A stretch of 64,000 nt of DNA from Ktedonobacteria bacterium brp13 (GCA_015099395.1 AP024096.1:7109485-7173484); one strand, 5' to 3'; counted from the first letter of the stretch, positions 1-7,885 are shown. The notes: generated by a model from the sequence alone, not told the origin. A program made the numbers and translations.

Positions 1-259
1 GACTGGATCTCGTATCCACATTTGTAACTAACGAGCTTGTGCTTACGTACTAAGAGGTAGAACGGAGTGCGTGTTTCTTCTTAATGTGATACCGTTCACT
101 TGTCTCAGTCCGATGAACTTTGTAAGCCTGGTGAACGAAACTAGCCGCAAGTAAGCGGTGTCCTGATTACCTACGATTGTCTTTCAATGGCAGGCTGTTT
201 CTATAACGTCGTTCCCGTTAAAGGCATTTCATTTCTATGCTTTGGAGAGGTAACAAGCA
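1..259. other. Gene-free start of window
   Basis: No open frame, tRNA or recognised RNA family is visible here. A small hairpin (CCGC/GCGG around 143-157) is the only structure I see. The upstream gene lies outside the window, so this may be the regulatory region of the small gene at 260. Confidence 0.3.
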
Positions 260-460
260 ATGTCAGTTGGAACCTTGGATAGCAATTTGAGTCGTGCACT
301 AGAACTATTGGGCGGCTCTATTGATCCTGATATCGCCGATACATATTCTTCGCTCGAATCCCGTATTTTAGCGCAGGCTTTGGAAAACGTAGAGATCGCA
401 GAGCAGCGCCTCCGTGCAATCCAGAAGTTGGTCGGCGATTTTGAAGAGGTGCTGGCTTAA
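260..460 (+). CDS. Small hypothetical protein, 66 aa
   Basis: I do not recognise a family. The 66-residue product is soluble, mildly acidic and probably all-helical, with an Ala/Leu/Glu-rich second half (residues 30-66) that could form an amphipathic helix. It has no signal peptide, membrane span or Cys. The ATG follows a good Shine-Dalgarno, GGAGAGG at 243-249. It stands alone, with a strong terminator about 220 bp downstream and a convergent dihydrouridine synthase gene beyond. The ribosome-binding site and a clean stop support a real gene; the function is unknown. Confidence 0.6.
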   Translation: MSVGTLDSNLSRALELLGGSIDPDIADTYSSLESRILAQALENVEIAEQRLRAIQKLVGDFEEVLA

Positions 461-637
461 CGCCAATCAGTCTGATTGACGCTCAGCACGCCTGTGTAGC
501 AGGCATATTCCTCAATCCAACGAAGGGTTCTCAATATTCAGGAATGTGTGATGCAGATCACGTAAATCTCGATACCCTCTTATCCGCTGTGCCGTTTTAT
601 CATGCTTCCACGACCACTCCGGTTCGTTTTGTTGGAC

Positions 638-657
638 CATGTACGTACACGTACATG
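638..657. repeat. 20-bp palindrome between convergent genes
   Basis: Arms CATGTACGT and ACGTACATG are perfect inverted repeats separated by AC. It lies 20 bp before the terminator stem. It could be an extra hairpin in the 3' UTR of the small gene or a protein-binding site. Confidence 0.5.
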
Positions 658-677
658 ACGTGTATCGAGAAAAAGAG

Positions 678-719
678 AAGGAGGGCTCCCTGGCTGCCAG
701 GTGCCCTCCTTATTTTTGT
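678..719. terminator. Bidirectional rho-independent terminator
   Basis: A 9-bp perfect stem, AAGGAGGGC (678-686) against GCCCTCCTT (703-711), is followed by a T-rich run on the plus strand and by CTCTTTTT on the minus strand. It can serve both the small gene at 260 and the convergent dus gene. Confidence 0.85.
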
Positions 720-733
720 TAGCTTGATTTTTG

Positions 734-1951
734 TTAGCTTGCACAACTCATAGTGAGCTCTGGATCATTCAGGTCCTCGTCGCTGTTCGTTGTCAAATGC
801 TCCGGTTCTTCGGCGCTACTCGCTGGCTCTTCTAATGCACGCTGGATAATCTCTTCAACGTCCGCAAGACTATTGATATGTACCAACTCGTTACGGACCT
901 GTTTAGCTCCTGCGAAATGTCCCAGATACCAGCCCATATGCTTACGCAACTCGACAAAGTGCGACTCGCCCTTGATTTTTGCGTGGACACGTGCATGCTC
1001 CAGTGCCATGTACAGGCGCTCTTCACGCGTCGGCATGACCTCTGGCAGGTTTTCTGGTGTGATGGCAATCCCTGCGGCAAGCAATTGGCGCATACGTGGA
1101 ATGCTCTTAAAGATCCATGGATTGCCAAAGGTTGCACGCCCGATCAGGACGCCGTTCACTCCTGCCGTACGGATACGCTCACCTGCTTGAGCCAGCGTAT
1201 GAATATCACCATTGCCCAGGATCAATGTATCGGTCTTGCGTACAATCTCAGCGGCAGCAGCGATTGCATCCCAGTCGGCCTCACCTTTGTAGTGCTGTAC
1301 CAGGGTGCGTCCGTGCAGTGTAATTACGGCTGGCTCTAATTCGAGCAGTTCTTGTACCCAGTCTGTAATAATGATCGAGTCATAGCCCAGGCGTGTTTTG
1401 ACTGAGACTGGCAGCAGATAGCGCTCTGTTCGTGGTGTATCGTTCCAGATCCTGACTCGCTCTTCGTTCATGGTGCGGATCTGCTGAATGCGTTGCGGAT
1501 CCATTTCCAGGTCTTCGAGCGTCTGTCCGTTGGCCCAATCACGGACCCCTTGCTGGGTAGCACGAATGATGGCTTTGGCTGTATCTGGCATGCGGATGAG
1601 TGCTGCTCCACCGCCTTTATTGGCGATCGAGCTGGCCGGGCAGCCCATATTAATATCTACGCCGTCGAAGCCTAATTCACAGACCACGTGCGCTGCTTTA
1701 TAGAAGTACTCTGGCCGGCAGCCAAAGATCTGTGCTACAGCTGGACGCTCAGCGGGTGTGTACAGAAAATCACGGAAGATACGATCACTGCCACGCCATA
1801 GCCCTTCGACGTTGGTGAATTCGGTCATGACAATATCGGGCCGCCCATGGATGCCATGCATTGTTCGACATGGTGCATCTGTGACGCCGTCCATCGGAGC
1901 AAGCCCAATGATAGGTTGTTGTAGTTTTTTCCAGAATGGTATGTATGTCAT
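734..1951 (-). CDS. dus: tRNA-dihydrouridine synthase
   Basis: FMN- and NADPH-dependent reduction of uridine to dihydrouridine in the tRNA D-loop. The TIM-barrel family signs are all visible: APMDGVTD near residue 18 (FMN binding), NMGCPA with catalytic Cys about 104, VKTRLGYD about 184, a following HGRT motif, then GNGDI and IGRA-x-GNPWIF (phosphate-binding loops). At 405 residues it is longer than the usual 320-340. Most of the excess is a charged insertion at about 139-180 between the catalytic loop and VKTRLG, plus a Glu/Ser-rich tail of about 30 residues. The ATG at 1951 has an upstream GAGAG. A near-consensus promoter lies at 2044-2072. Which of DusA, B or C it matches cannot be decided by eye. 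Confidence 0.95.
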   Translation of the reverse strand: MTYIPFWKKLQQPIIGLAPMDGVTDAPCRTMHGIHGRPDIVMTEFTNVEGLWRGSDRIFRDFLYTPAERPAVAQIFGCRPEYFYKAAHVVCELGFDGVDINMGCPASSIANKGGGAALIRMPDTAKAIIRATQQGVRDWANGQTLEDLEMDPQRIQQIRTMNEERVRIWNDTPRTERYLLPVSVKTRLGYDSIIITDWVQELLELEPAVITLHGRTLVQHYKGEADWDAIAAAAEIVRKTDTLILGNGDIHTLAQAGERIRTAGVNGVLIGRATFGNPWIFKSIPRMRQLLAAGIAITPENLPEVMPTREERLYMALEHARVHAKIKGESHFVELRKHMGWYLGHFAGAKQVRNELVHINSLADVEEIIQRALEEPASSAEEPEHLTTNSDEDLNDPELTMSCAS

Positions 1952-2043
1952 TGTACTCTCGGTCTCTTGTGGCGCGCTGACTAAAAGGTATGAGGACGCG
2001 CCAGAATCTTGTAGCTAATCTCTTTGTATGTTGGTGCATCCTC

Positions 2044-2072
2044 ATGATACCTATTTTCGCTGTATTGGTCAA
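2044..2072 (-). promoter_or_regulatory. Sigma-70-type promoter for dus
   Basis: On the minus strand: -35 TTGACC (2072-2067), a 17-bp spacer and -10 TATCAT (2049-2044), about 95 bp upstream of the dus ATG. Confidence 0.75.
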
Positions 2073-2178
2073 TCTCTCCCACCACAGGCAGGGCTGTCAT
2101 TCCAGCACATTATAGTGTCATGAAACTTCCTTTCTTTTTACGTTTCGTGCTGCAATGTGCCAGGGCGGCGACAGCCAT

Positions 2179-3153
2179 TTAGAAGCCCGCCACGGTGTGT
2201 GGTGTGTAAGGCGCCTCCAGTTGAGCCAGCTCATCGTCGCTGAGCTGAATGTCGAGCGACGCCAGGGCATCGTCTACGTGCAAGGACTTGCTCGCGCCTA
2301 TAATCGGTGCGGAGACCACCGGGTTGCGCGATACCCACGCGAGAGCAATCTGCGCTCGGGTGACTCCACGAGTAGCGGCGATCGACGCGACCACCTCAAC
2401 AATTGTCTTGTCGCTTGCTTCCTGTCCGTAGAGCGTCTTGCCAAATTCGTCGGATGCGGAGCGTTCGGTCGTTTTGTCCCAGTCGCGGGTGAGGCGACCA
2501 CGGGCCAGTGGGCTCCACGGGATTGTGCCAATCTTCTCGTCGGCGCAGAGCGGCAGCATCTCGCGCTCTTCTTCCCGGTTAAGCAGATTGTAGTGATCCT
2601 GCATCGACACGAAGCGTGTCCAACCATTGAGTTGTTGAAGGTGCAGTGCTTTGCTGAACTCCCAGGCATACATTGAGGAGGCTCCGATGTATCTGGCCTT
2701 GCCGGACTTTACCACATCGTGTAGAGCCTCTAATGTCTCTTCAAGCGGCACCGAGTGGTCCCGGCGATGGATCTGGTAGAGGTCGACATAGTCCATGCCG
2801 AGCCGGCTGAGGCTCGCGTCGATTTCGGCGAAGATTGCCTTACGTGAGAGACCGGAGCCGTTTGGACCTGGGCGCATGGCACCGTGCACCTTCGTGGCGA
2901 TGACCACTTCGTCACGGTTCGCAAAGTCTTTGATTGCGCGACCGAGGATCTCTTCGCTGGAGCCGGCAGAGTAGACATTGGCGGTGTCAAAGAAGTTGAT
3001 GCCTGCTTCGATTGCCTGTTTGATGAGGGGACGGCTCTCGTCCTCCGGTAACGTCCACGGGTGGTTACCACGATTAGGTTCTCCGTATGTCATACAGCCA
3101 AGCGCAATCGGAGAGATGTCGAGGCCGGTGTTTCCAAGTTTTCTATATTTCAT
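2179..3153 (-). CDS. Aldo/keto reductase
   Basis: NADPH-dependent carbonyl reductase of the AKR superfamily, 324 residues, cytosolic. The catalytic tetrad is present: Asp56 (FFDTANVY), Tyr61, Lys88 (ATKVHG) and His129 (YQIHRRD). The C-terminal cofactor motif appears as PIIGASKSLHVDDAL. The substrate cannot be read from sequence; the closest type is the YhdN/AKR11-like group acting on small aldehydes. The frame could open at a TTG at 3171, but an AAAGGAAA ribosome-binding site lies inside that extension 9 nt before the ATG at 3153, so I start there. It is divergent from the lipoprotein gene at 3431; palindromes lie in the shared upstream region. Confidence 0.92.
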   Translation of the reverse strand: MKYRKLGNTGLDISPIALGCMTYGEPNRGNHPWTLPEDESRPLIKQAIEAGINFFDTANVYSAGSSEEILGRAIKDFANRDEVVIATKVHGAMRPGPNGSGLSRKAIFAEIDASLSRLGMDYVDLYQIHRRDHSVPLEETLEALHDVVKSGKARYIGASSMYAWEFSKALHLQQLNGWTRFVSMQDHYNLLNREEEREMLPLCADEKIGTIPWSPLARGRLTRDWDKTTERSASDEFGKTLYGQEASDKTIVEVVASIAATRGVTRAQIALAWVSRNPVVSAPIIGASKSLHVDDALASLDIQLSDDELAQLEAPYTPHTVAGF

Positions 3154-3180
3154 TGCTGTCTTTCCTTTCAATGGTGCTAA

Positions 3181-3239
3181 AAGTATATCGAAAAATCACA
3201 GGTTGCTTAACCTGCTAAAAGTAAATGGGGTCCCCATAA
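3181..3239 (-). promoter_or_regulatory. Operator-like palindromes upstream of the aldo/keto reductase
   Basis: CAGGTT-gctt-AACCTG at 3199-3214 is a perfect inverted repeat overlapping a weak -35 (TTAAGC) that lies 17 bp from a minus-strand -10 TATACT at 3186-3181. ATGGGG-t-CCCCAT at 3227-3239 is a second perfect palindrome just upstream. A regulator binding these would control the reductase. No regulator gene is adjacent. Confidence 0.5.
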
Positions 3240-3364
3240 ATAACATCATAATCACAGCCAGCGTCCATGTGCAAATTTTGAAGCTGCTTATACTATCCCT
3301 CCATATAGTAACTTTAGAAATGTATGACCAATAATACACATATATAAATGTAATATATGTTGAT

Positions 3365-3393
3365 TTGTCATTAAAAGTGGCAGTATATATAAT
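3365..3393 (+). promoter_or_regulatory. Promoter for the CHRD-like lipoprotein
   Basis: -35 TTGTCA (3365-3370), 17-bp spacer, perfect -10 TATAAT (3388-3393). The start codon is 38 bp downstream. Confidence 0.8.
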
Positions 3394-3430
3394 AGGTGAG
3401 AAGGGAAATACATATGGGAAAGGAGACAAA

Positions 3431-4303
3431 ATGCTTACAAAAATACTTGTGAAGCACAAAATTGTCCATATTACCCTCTTACTCGGCGCGGCACTCTTAT
3501 TGCTATCGGGGTGTAGTGCTGGTTCTACGAACCAGAATACTACTGCGGTACCAACAAGTTCGACGGTTGCGTCGGCTAGCGCTCTTATCAGGCATAGTCC
3601 TTCTGGTACTGTGATCTTGCACTGGGATCATACGTCGCATAATCTCGATGTACAGCTTGCTCTGACCGGTCTTGCTGAGAAGAGTATGCATCCAGCGATG
3701 ATCATGGCAGGCAGCTGTAAGAATCCTGGCAAGACTCTCTATGCTCTACCACATCTGAATGGGACGGCTATTGGTTTTGCCAACATTAAAACGACGATTA
3801 AAAATGTCACCGCTGGTATTCCTGAAACTGGCTGGGCTGTGAGCGTAAGCAATGGCCCTGGCACGAGTAGTGCCGATCAGTCTGCTGCGATCACTTGCGC
3901 GAATGTATTTAATCCGACGGCTTCAACCAGTGTGTCGCAGGATATTACTGCGGCCCTGCTCAATGCATTTAGTCCGAACCAGAATGTCAGTGGTGCCGCT
4001 GACCTCACGATCAGCAATAAGCAGTTAGAGGTTTCCGTCACTCTCAAAGGACTTGTACCTGCCTCGAAGCATATGGCGCATATTCACTATGGAAGCTGTG
4101 CCAGCCAGGGTCCGATTGTACATGACCTCAAGACGATTGTTGCCAATGCAGCAGGTGATGCAACCTCGGTAACGCTGATTCCTAATGTCTCTATGATTCC
4201 GCGCAATGGATGGTATATCAATGTCCATCTGGGTGCTGAAAACTCCAGATCACAGACTATGTCCGATCCAATCGCCTGCGGAGATATTACTCAGTTCCAC
4301 TAA
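3431..4303 (+). CDS. Lipoprotein with two CHRD-like repeats
   Basis: A 290-residue exported lipoprotein. The N-terminus has a positive patch, a Leu-rich core and the lipobox LSGC near residue 28, then a Thr/Ser-rich linker. Two related beta-rich domains follow, at about 50-155 and 175-290. Each has an H-x-x-x-I/H stretch, a GSC motif and a late GW-x-x-x-V motif. The second domain (HMAHIHYGSC, then GWYINVHLG) resembles the CHRD domain found in chordin and bacterial surface proteins. The conserved His and Cys suggest metal binding or a disulfide, but that is inference. The ATG at 3431 has a clean AAAGGAG; the longer frame from 3365 starts at the promoter -35 and is not real. Confidence 0.8.
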   Translation: MLTKILVKHKIVHITLLLGAALLLLSGCSAGSTNQNTTAVPTSSTVASASALIRHSPSGTVILHWDHTSHNLDVQLALTGLAEKSMHPAMIMAGSCKNPGKTLYALPHLNGTAIGFANIKTTIKNVTAGIPETGWAVSVSNGPGTSSADQSAAITCANVFNPTASTSVSQDITAALLNAFSPNQNVSGAADLTISNKQLEVSVTLKGLVPASKHMAHIHYGSCASQGPIVHDLKTIVANAAGDATSVTLIPNVSMIPRNGWYINVHLGAENSRSQTMSDPIACGDITQFH

Positions 4304-4372
4304 CGTTTTTATACCAAAAACCAATGCCACTCGCTCCGGATTTCGGGCAAGTAGTACGTGCGATCTATGAAA

Positions 4373-4418
4373 AGGACAGCCGTTGACATTCCTTGCAAGG
4401 AACGTCAACGGCTGTCCT
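4373..4418. terminator. Bidirectional terminator between convergent genes
   Basis: A 15-bp perfect stem, 4373-4387 against 4404-4418 (AGGACAGCCGTTGAC and its complement), closes a 16-nt loop that itself holds TTCCTTGCAAGGAA. The minus strand continues with TTTTC and the plus strand with a weaker pyrimidine run. It serves the lipoprotein and the convergent gene ending at 4487. Confidence 0.85.
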
Positions 4419-4486
4419 GCTGTTCTTTCTGCCCTATGGGGAGCATCCAATCGCTAACTTTGTATCGATAGATGGGTATTTAATGA

Positions 4487-5209
4487 TCAAGATATGTCGA
4501 TCTGCCCACTACGCCATGCATCAACCATGTATTCAACAGAATGGATATATTGTTGTTCGTTGTTGTTGTCGGAGGCTGGTGCATAGACTGGAATAATCTG
4601 CTCAACCGAGGTTAAGTCCCATTTCTGAACATAGAGAGTAGAGATGAGTTGGTACCAATCATCAAAGCCATCTTCCCAGGTCGCGTATTTGCGATAGCCA
4701 TCGTATTGGTCGTAACCTGTCGTGGCACGTATATTGCCCAGCGAATGGGTAATGCGTGCCACGCCCTGGGTCCCTAGATCGCTTTCATGCATAAAGAAGG
4801 CCAGTGCGAACGCGGGATCGATATGATACTTGATGCCATCGTCGTACAGTGCCTGTCCTTTTCCCTGGGCGGGTGAGTGATAATATTGTAGAACTTCATT
4901 GATAAAAGTAGCATCGATTGTTGGTTTGCCTGTCAGGATGTATGGGCCTGAATGATGTACTATTTGTGTAGATTGTGTATGAGTGTTTACCAGTGTTGTT
5001 ATTGTTTGTGGAAAGAGGTAGAAGAAAATACCGATCACTGCGAAGATGGCGATGAGTAGTGCTGGCCATGATGGGCGTTGAAATTTGCTACGACGTCGAC
5101 GTCTGGTCGTACGTCTGATGCGTTTCAGTTCTATCGTAGGTATTCTTATATGGCGTCTCTTCCGTAGCGTGGTCTTCGTTGTATGAGAAGCTGGCTTAAC
5201 CTTTGGCAT
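4487..5209 (-). CDS. Membrane-anchored glucosaminidase-like protein
   Basis: Probable peptidoglycan or glycan hydrolase of the GH73/glucosaminidase type, 240 residues. The N-terminal ~48 residues are extremely Arg-rich (RRTTRRRRR near 32-40) and are followed by one membrane span at about 49-66, so the rest faces outward. The domain at about 95-225 has DPAFALAFFMHESDLGT with Glu142 in the place of the catalytic acid, then SLGNIR and WEDGFDDW, as in glucosaminidases. There is no second substrate-binding module. The ATG at 5209 follows AGGAAAA 8 nt upstream; a longer frame up to 5554 overlaps the divergent gene and lacks support. Confidence 0.75.
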   Translation of the reverse strand: MPKVKPASHTTKTTLRKRRHIRIPTIELKRIRRTTRRRRRSKFQRPSWPALLIAIFAVIGIFFYLFPQTITTLVNTHTQSTQIVHHSGPYILTGKPTIDATFINEVLQYYHSPAQGKGQALYDDGIKYHIDPAFALAFFMHESDLGTQGVARITHSLGNIRATTGYDQYDGYRKYATWEDGFDDWYQLISTLYVQKWDLTSVEQIIPVYAPASDNNNEQQYIHSVEYMVDAWRSGQIDIS

Positions 5210-5357
5210 TGCTGTTTTTCCTAAATGCAGATAGATAGTGTATAGATATTTTTTACCTGTCGTATATATTACGAAGCAGGTGCCGCATAGGTATTGTACT
5301 GGGAAATATAGCTTGCCTACGAGCCCGGTCCTTGCCTGAGTCGCGTTGATGTGCGGA

Positions 5358-5382
5358 ATACGATCGTCGTATACGATATAAT
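5358..5382 (+). promoter_or_regulatory. Palindrome abutting a TATAAT upstream of the acyl-CoA dehydrogenase
   Basis: ATACGA-tcg-TCGTAT (5358-5372) is a perfect inverted repeat ending 4 bp before a perfect -10 TATAAT (5377-5382). There is no good -35 at 17 bp. The arrangement suggests a repressor or activator site in the promoter spacer, of the kind used by TetR-family fatty-acid regulators. Confidence 0.5.
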
Positions 5383-5467
5383 AATAAGAAGCTGAGAAGA
5401 TACTCATTGTTGAGTTGTTCATTTTACTAGCAGTGCACAGGCATACCTGTAGAGGGGACGAGTTCGT

Positions 5468-6679
5468 ATGGTTGAGCAAACACATGCTGCTCATACATCT
5501 ATTTCGCGGAAGGCACCGCTGCCAGCCGTAAGTGACCTGTACAATATCGATCATCTGCTCTCCGAAGAGGAGCGGATGGTGCGTGACACTGTGCGCAAAT
5601 TTGTGCGCGAGCGTGTGCTACCAATAATTGGGACCCATTTTGAAGCAGGGACCTTTCCACGAGAGTTAGTCTCTGAGATTGCTGCTCTGGGCCTGTTAGG
5701 GATGCATCTTGAGGGATATGGTTGCGCAGGCTTAAGTGCGGTCTGCTATGGTCTGGTCTGCCAGGAGTTGGAGGCGGGTGATAGTGGTATTCGTTCGTTT
5801 GTCTCAGTGCAGGGTTCATTGGCGATGTATCCGATCTGGGCCTTTGGCTCTGATGAGCAGAAAGAGCACTGGCTGCCGCGTATGGCGCGAGGAGAGGCGA
5901 TTGGCTGCTTCGGTCTGACCGAGCCAGATAGAGGCAGTGACGCGGCGCATATGCAGACCACAGCGCGTCTGGATGGGGATGCCTATATACTGAACGGCAC
6001 CAAGATGTGGATTACAAATGGTAGTATTGCTGACGTCGCAGTCGTATGGGCACAGACATCCGAAGGCATTAGAGGCTTTCTGGTAGAGCGTGGCACGCCT
6101 GGCTTCTCGACCAGCAATATCCATCAGAAGCTCTCCTTGCGTGCCTCGGTTACCTCTGAACTCCATTTCTCTGACTGCAGGGTCCCTGTACAGAATATGC
6201 TGCCCAATGTACTTGGAATGCGTGGGCCTCTCTCGTGCCTGAATGAGGCACGCTATGGTATCGCCTGGGGAGTGACTGGCGCTGCTCGTACTTGTTATGA
6301 GACGGCGTTGGAGTATGCGAAGACGCGCATTCAGTTTGGTCGTCCAATTGCAGGTTTTCAACTGGTGCAGAATAAATTGGTGATCATGGCGACCGAGCTG
6401 GTCAAAGCGCAACTGTTGGCCCTACAACTGGGTCGCCTGAAGGACGAGGGTCTGATGCATCCCGTGCAAATATCGCTAGCGAAACGCAATAATGTACGTG
6501 AGGCGCTGCACACGGCGCGGGAAGCACGCTCAGTGCTGGGTGCGAATGGCATAACACTGGAATATCCAATTATCCGGCATATGAATAATCTGGAATCGGT
6601 CTTTACCTATGAAGGAACGGACGATATCCATACATTGATTATTGGTCAAGCCATCACTGGTGAGAATGCCTTCTCATAG
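5468..6679 (+). CDS. gcdH: Acyl-CoA dehydrogenase, glutaryl-CoA dehydrogenase type
   Basis: FAD-dependent acyl-CoA dehydrogenase of 403 residues, closest to glutaryl-CoA dehydrogenase, which oxidises and decarboxylates glutaryl-CoA to crotonyl-CoA in lysine/tryptophan breakdown. Visible marks: GDSGIRSFVSVQGSL (GCDH substrate-pocket motif), CFGLTEPDRGSD and KMWITNG (FAD contacts), CLNEARYGIAWGVTGA, RIQFGRPI, and the catalytic Glu about 382 in TYEGTDDIHTLIIG, where most acyl-CoA dehydrogenases have a similarly placed Glu. The ATG follows GAGGGGACG. It is divergent from the glucosaminidase-like gene. No other pathway gene is adjacent, so the substrate is by family resemblance only. Confidence 0.9.
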   Translation: MVEQTHAAHTSISRKAPLPAVSDLYNIDHLLSEEERMVRDTVRKFVRERVLPIIGTHFEAGTFPRELVSEIAALGLLGMHLEGYGCAGLSAVCYGLVCQELEAGDSGIRSFVSVQGSLAMYPIWAFGSDEQKEHWLPRMARGEAIGCFGLTEPDRGSDAAHMQTTARLDGDAYILNGTKMWITNGSIADVAVVWAQTSEGIRGFLVERGTPGFSTSNIHQKLSLRASVTSELHFSDCRVPVQNMLPNVLGMRGPLSCLNEARYGIAWGVTGAARTCYETALEYAKTRIQFGRPIAGFQLVQNKLVIMATELVKAQLLALQLGRLKDEGLMHPVQISLAKRNNVREALHTAREARSVLGANGITLEYPIIRHMNNLESVFTYEGTDDIHTLIIGQAITGENAFS

Positions 6680-6697
6680 AAGCGTCGATATGTGGAG

Positions 6698-6790
6698 TGT
6701 GTACTTGTATCCTTCCAAAAAAACACATATTTTTTGCTATGCGCTGCTAAACAAGAGTATGTTTGAGATGCGGAAGGGTACAAGTACACA
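6698..6790. repeat. Long-armed inverted repeat between convergent genes
   Basis: Arms of 19 bp at 6698-6716 and 6772-6790 match at 18 of 19 positions and enclose a 55-nt AT-rich core. It may act as a transcription terminator for both flanking genes, or be a degenerate small mobile element. The second arm ends 6 bp before the stop of the minus-strand gene. Confidence 0.6.
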
Positions 6791-6795
6791 GTACA

Positions 6796-7557
6796 TTACT
6801 TATGGCAGGCTGTAGGCTGAGAAGGGCCGAGGTCGGTACCGTAATCAGAAACCTTCCAACTATTATCATTGGGGTCTCTCTGTAATGTAATCTGCATAAC
6901 ATAAGGTTTGGTGATTTCAGTACGCGTTATCGTATAGTCGTATTTATACGTCTGACCATTATTCAGGTTCTGGGCTGAGTTTGCCACCTCTGTATAGTTT
7001 TTGACGATGCCGTGACATTGATCTTGTGACTTCGCCTGCTGGATAAATTGGTCTGGTGAAAGACGAATTGTGACTGCCGGTCCAAGATCTCTATAGACTT
7101 GTGTATAATCCTGGTCTGTCAGTGATTCTAGGAAGTTGGTGGTGGTTGCGCTGGGGCCTGTACTATTGTTGATACCACTGGCGAGAAAATAACCAATGAC
7201 ACCAGCAAAGATACCCAGAACAACAATGACGCCTGCAATGATCAACAGTATTTTGTGTAGTGTCTGCGCCGGGACGTGTGTACGCTGTGGGCGTGGTGCA
7301 CGTGGCGCCTCAGGGGGTGTTTCCAGGCGAGTCATCGTTGGAGGTCGTTTAGGGATGGCACGCATCTCGCTGGTGCGTTGTGAAATAGTCTCTTTGATCG
7401 CTTTATGCTTGCTAGTACCCTCGTCTGGATTGCGTAAAATACGGTATTGTCCTGTCTCGCTCGTTGATAGAGACAAAAACTTCGGTGAAAGATTAGGATC
7501 TGATGAACTTGACGGCCTGCCCCATGGATCATTCTCCTGGTCTTGTCGTCCTTGCAT
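6796..7557 (-). CDS. Single-span membrane protein with extracellular DUF4878-like domain
   Basis: Unknown function, 253 residues. The N-terminal ~105 residues are a disordered, Pro/Arg/Ser-rich cytoplasmic region. One membrane span lies at about 110-133 (LLIIAGVIVVLGIFAGVIGYFL). An external domain of about 115 residues follows and resembles the small alpha/beta folds of the DUF4878/NTF2-like type (TNFLESLTDQDYTQVYRDL, then a paired-strand stretch ending SWKVSDYG). One Cys pair is possible (CHG and the C-terminal ACHK). The ATG at 7557 follows GAGGAGGATA; the upstream Met at 7581 is inside the leader. A strong promoter lies 235 bp upstream. Confidence 0.7.
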   Translation of the reverse strand: MQGRQDQENDPWGRPSSSSDPNLSPKFLSLSTSETGQYRILRNPDEGTSKHKAIKETISQRTSEMRAIPKRPPTMTRLETPPEAPRAPRPQRTHVPAQTLHKILLIIAGVIVVLGIFAGVIGYFLASGINNSTGPSATTTNFLESLTDQDYTQVYRDLGPAVTIRLSPDQFIQQAKSQDQCHGIVKNYTEVANSAQNLNNGQTYKYDYTITRTEITKPYVMQITLQRDPNDNSWKVSDYGTDLGPSQPTACHK

Positions 7558-7791
7558 GCTAGTATATCCTCCTCGTTGCAACGTTGTCGGCTACTGTATA
7601 TACCGTGTGTAATGCGTATATATGGGCTTATTACAGGTAACCTGGAAGCTTGCTCTATATTCGTGCTTCGCTTCATAAAATACTGGTGTGTTACTGTTAT
7701 CCTGCACAGTTTTACCTGCTACCTGGGATAACTATAGAGGCAGACAATATGTAATCTCTATTTGTGGTCTTTCCGCCTGCTGTCCTGTTTT

Positions 7792-7820
7792 ACTATATCG
7801 ACTCTCAATTCTGCTGTCAA
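7792..7820 (-). promoter_or_regulatory. Consensus promoter for the membrane protein gene
   Basis: Minus strand: perfect -35 TTGACA (7820-7815), 17-bp spacer, -10 TATAGT (7797-7792). This leaves an unusually long 5' leader of about 225 nt. Confidence 0.85.
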
Positions 7821-7852
7821 TAAAATGTACTTAGTTGCTAGGAAGAGTATGC

Positions 7853-7885
7853 AAGAGCCATCTCCCTGCCCGGGAGATGGCTCTT
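7853..7885 (-). terminator. Terminator of the glycosyltransferase operon
   Basis: A 14-bp stem, AAGAGCCATCTCCC (7853-7866) against its complement at 7872-7885, with a 5-nt loop. The minus-strand T-run after it is weak, so termination strength is uncertain. Confidence 0.6.

Larger units (their letters stand above)
461..733. other. Intergenic region with palindrome and terminator
   Basis: Non-coding stretch between two convergent genes. It holds a 20-bp palindrome (638-657) and a bidirectional terminator (678-719). Confidence 0.5.

Noticed and set aside
544..753. 69-residue frame between the small gene and dus
   Set aside because: It covers a palindrome and a terminator and lacks a ribosome-binding site.
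5210..5554. 115-residue extension of the glucosaminidase-like protein
   Set aside because: It overlaps the divergent acyl-CoA dehydrogenase and the palindromic promoter, and an AGGAAAA site marks the ATG at 5209.
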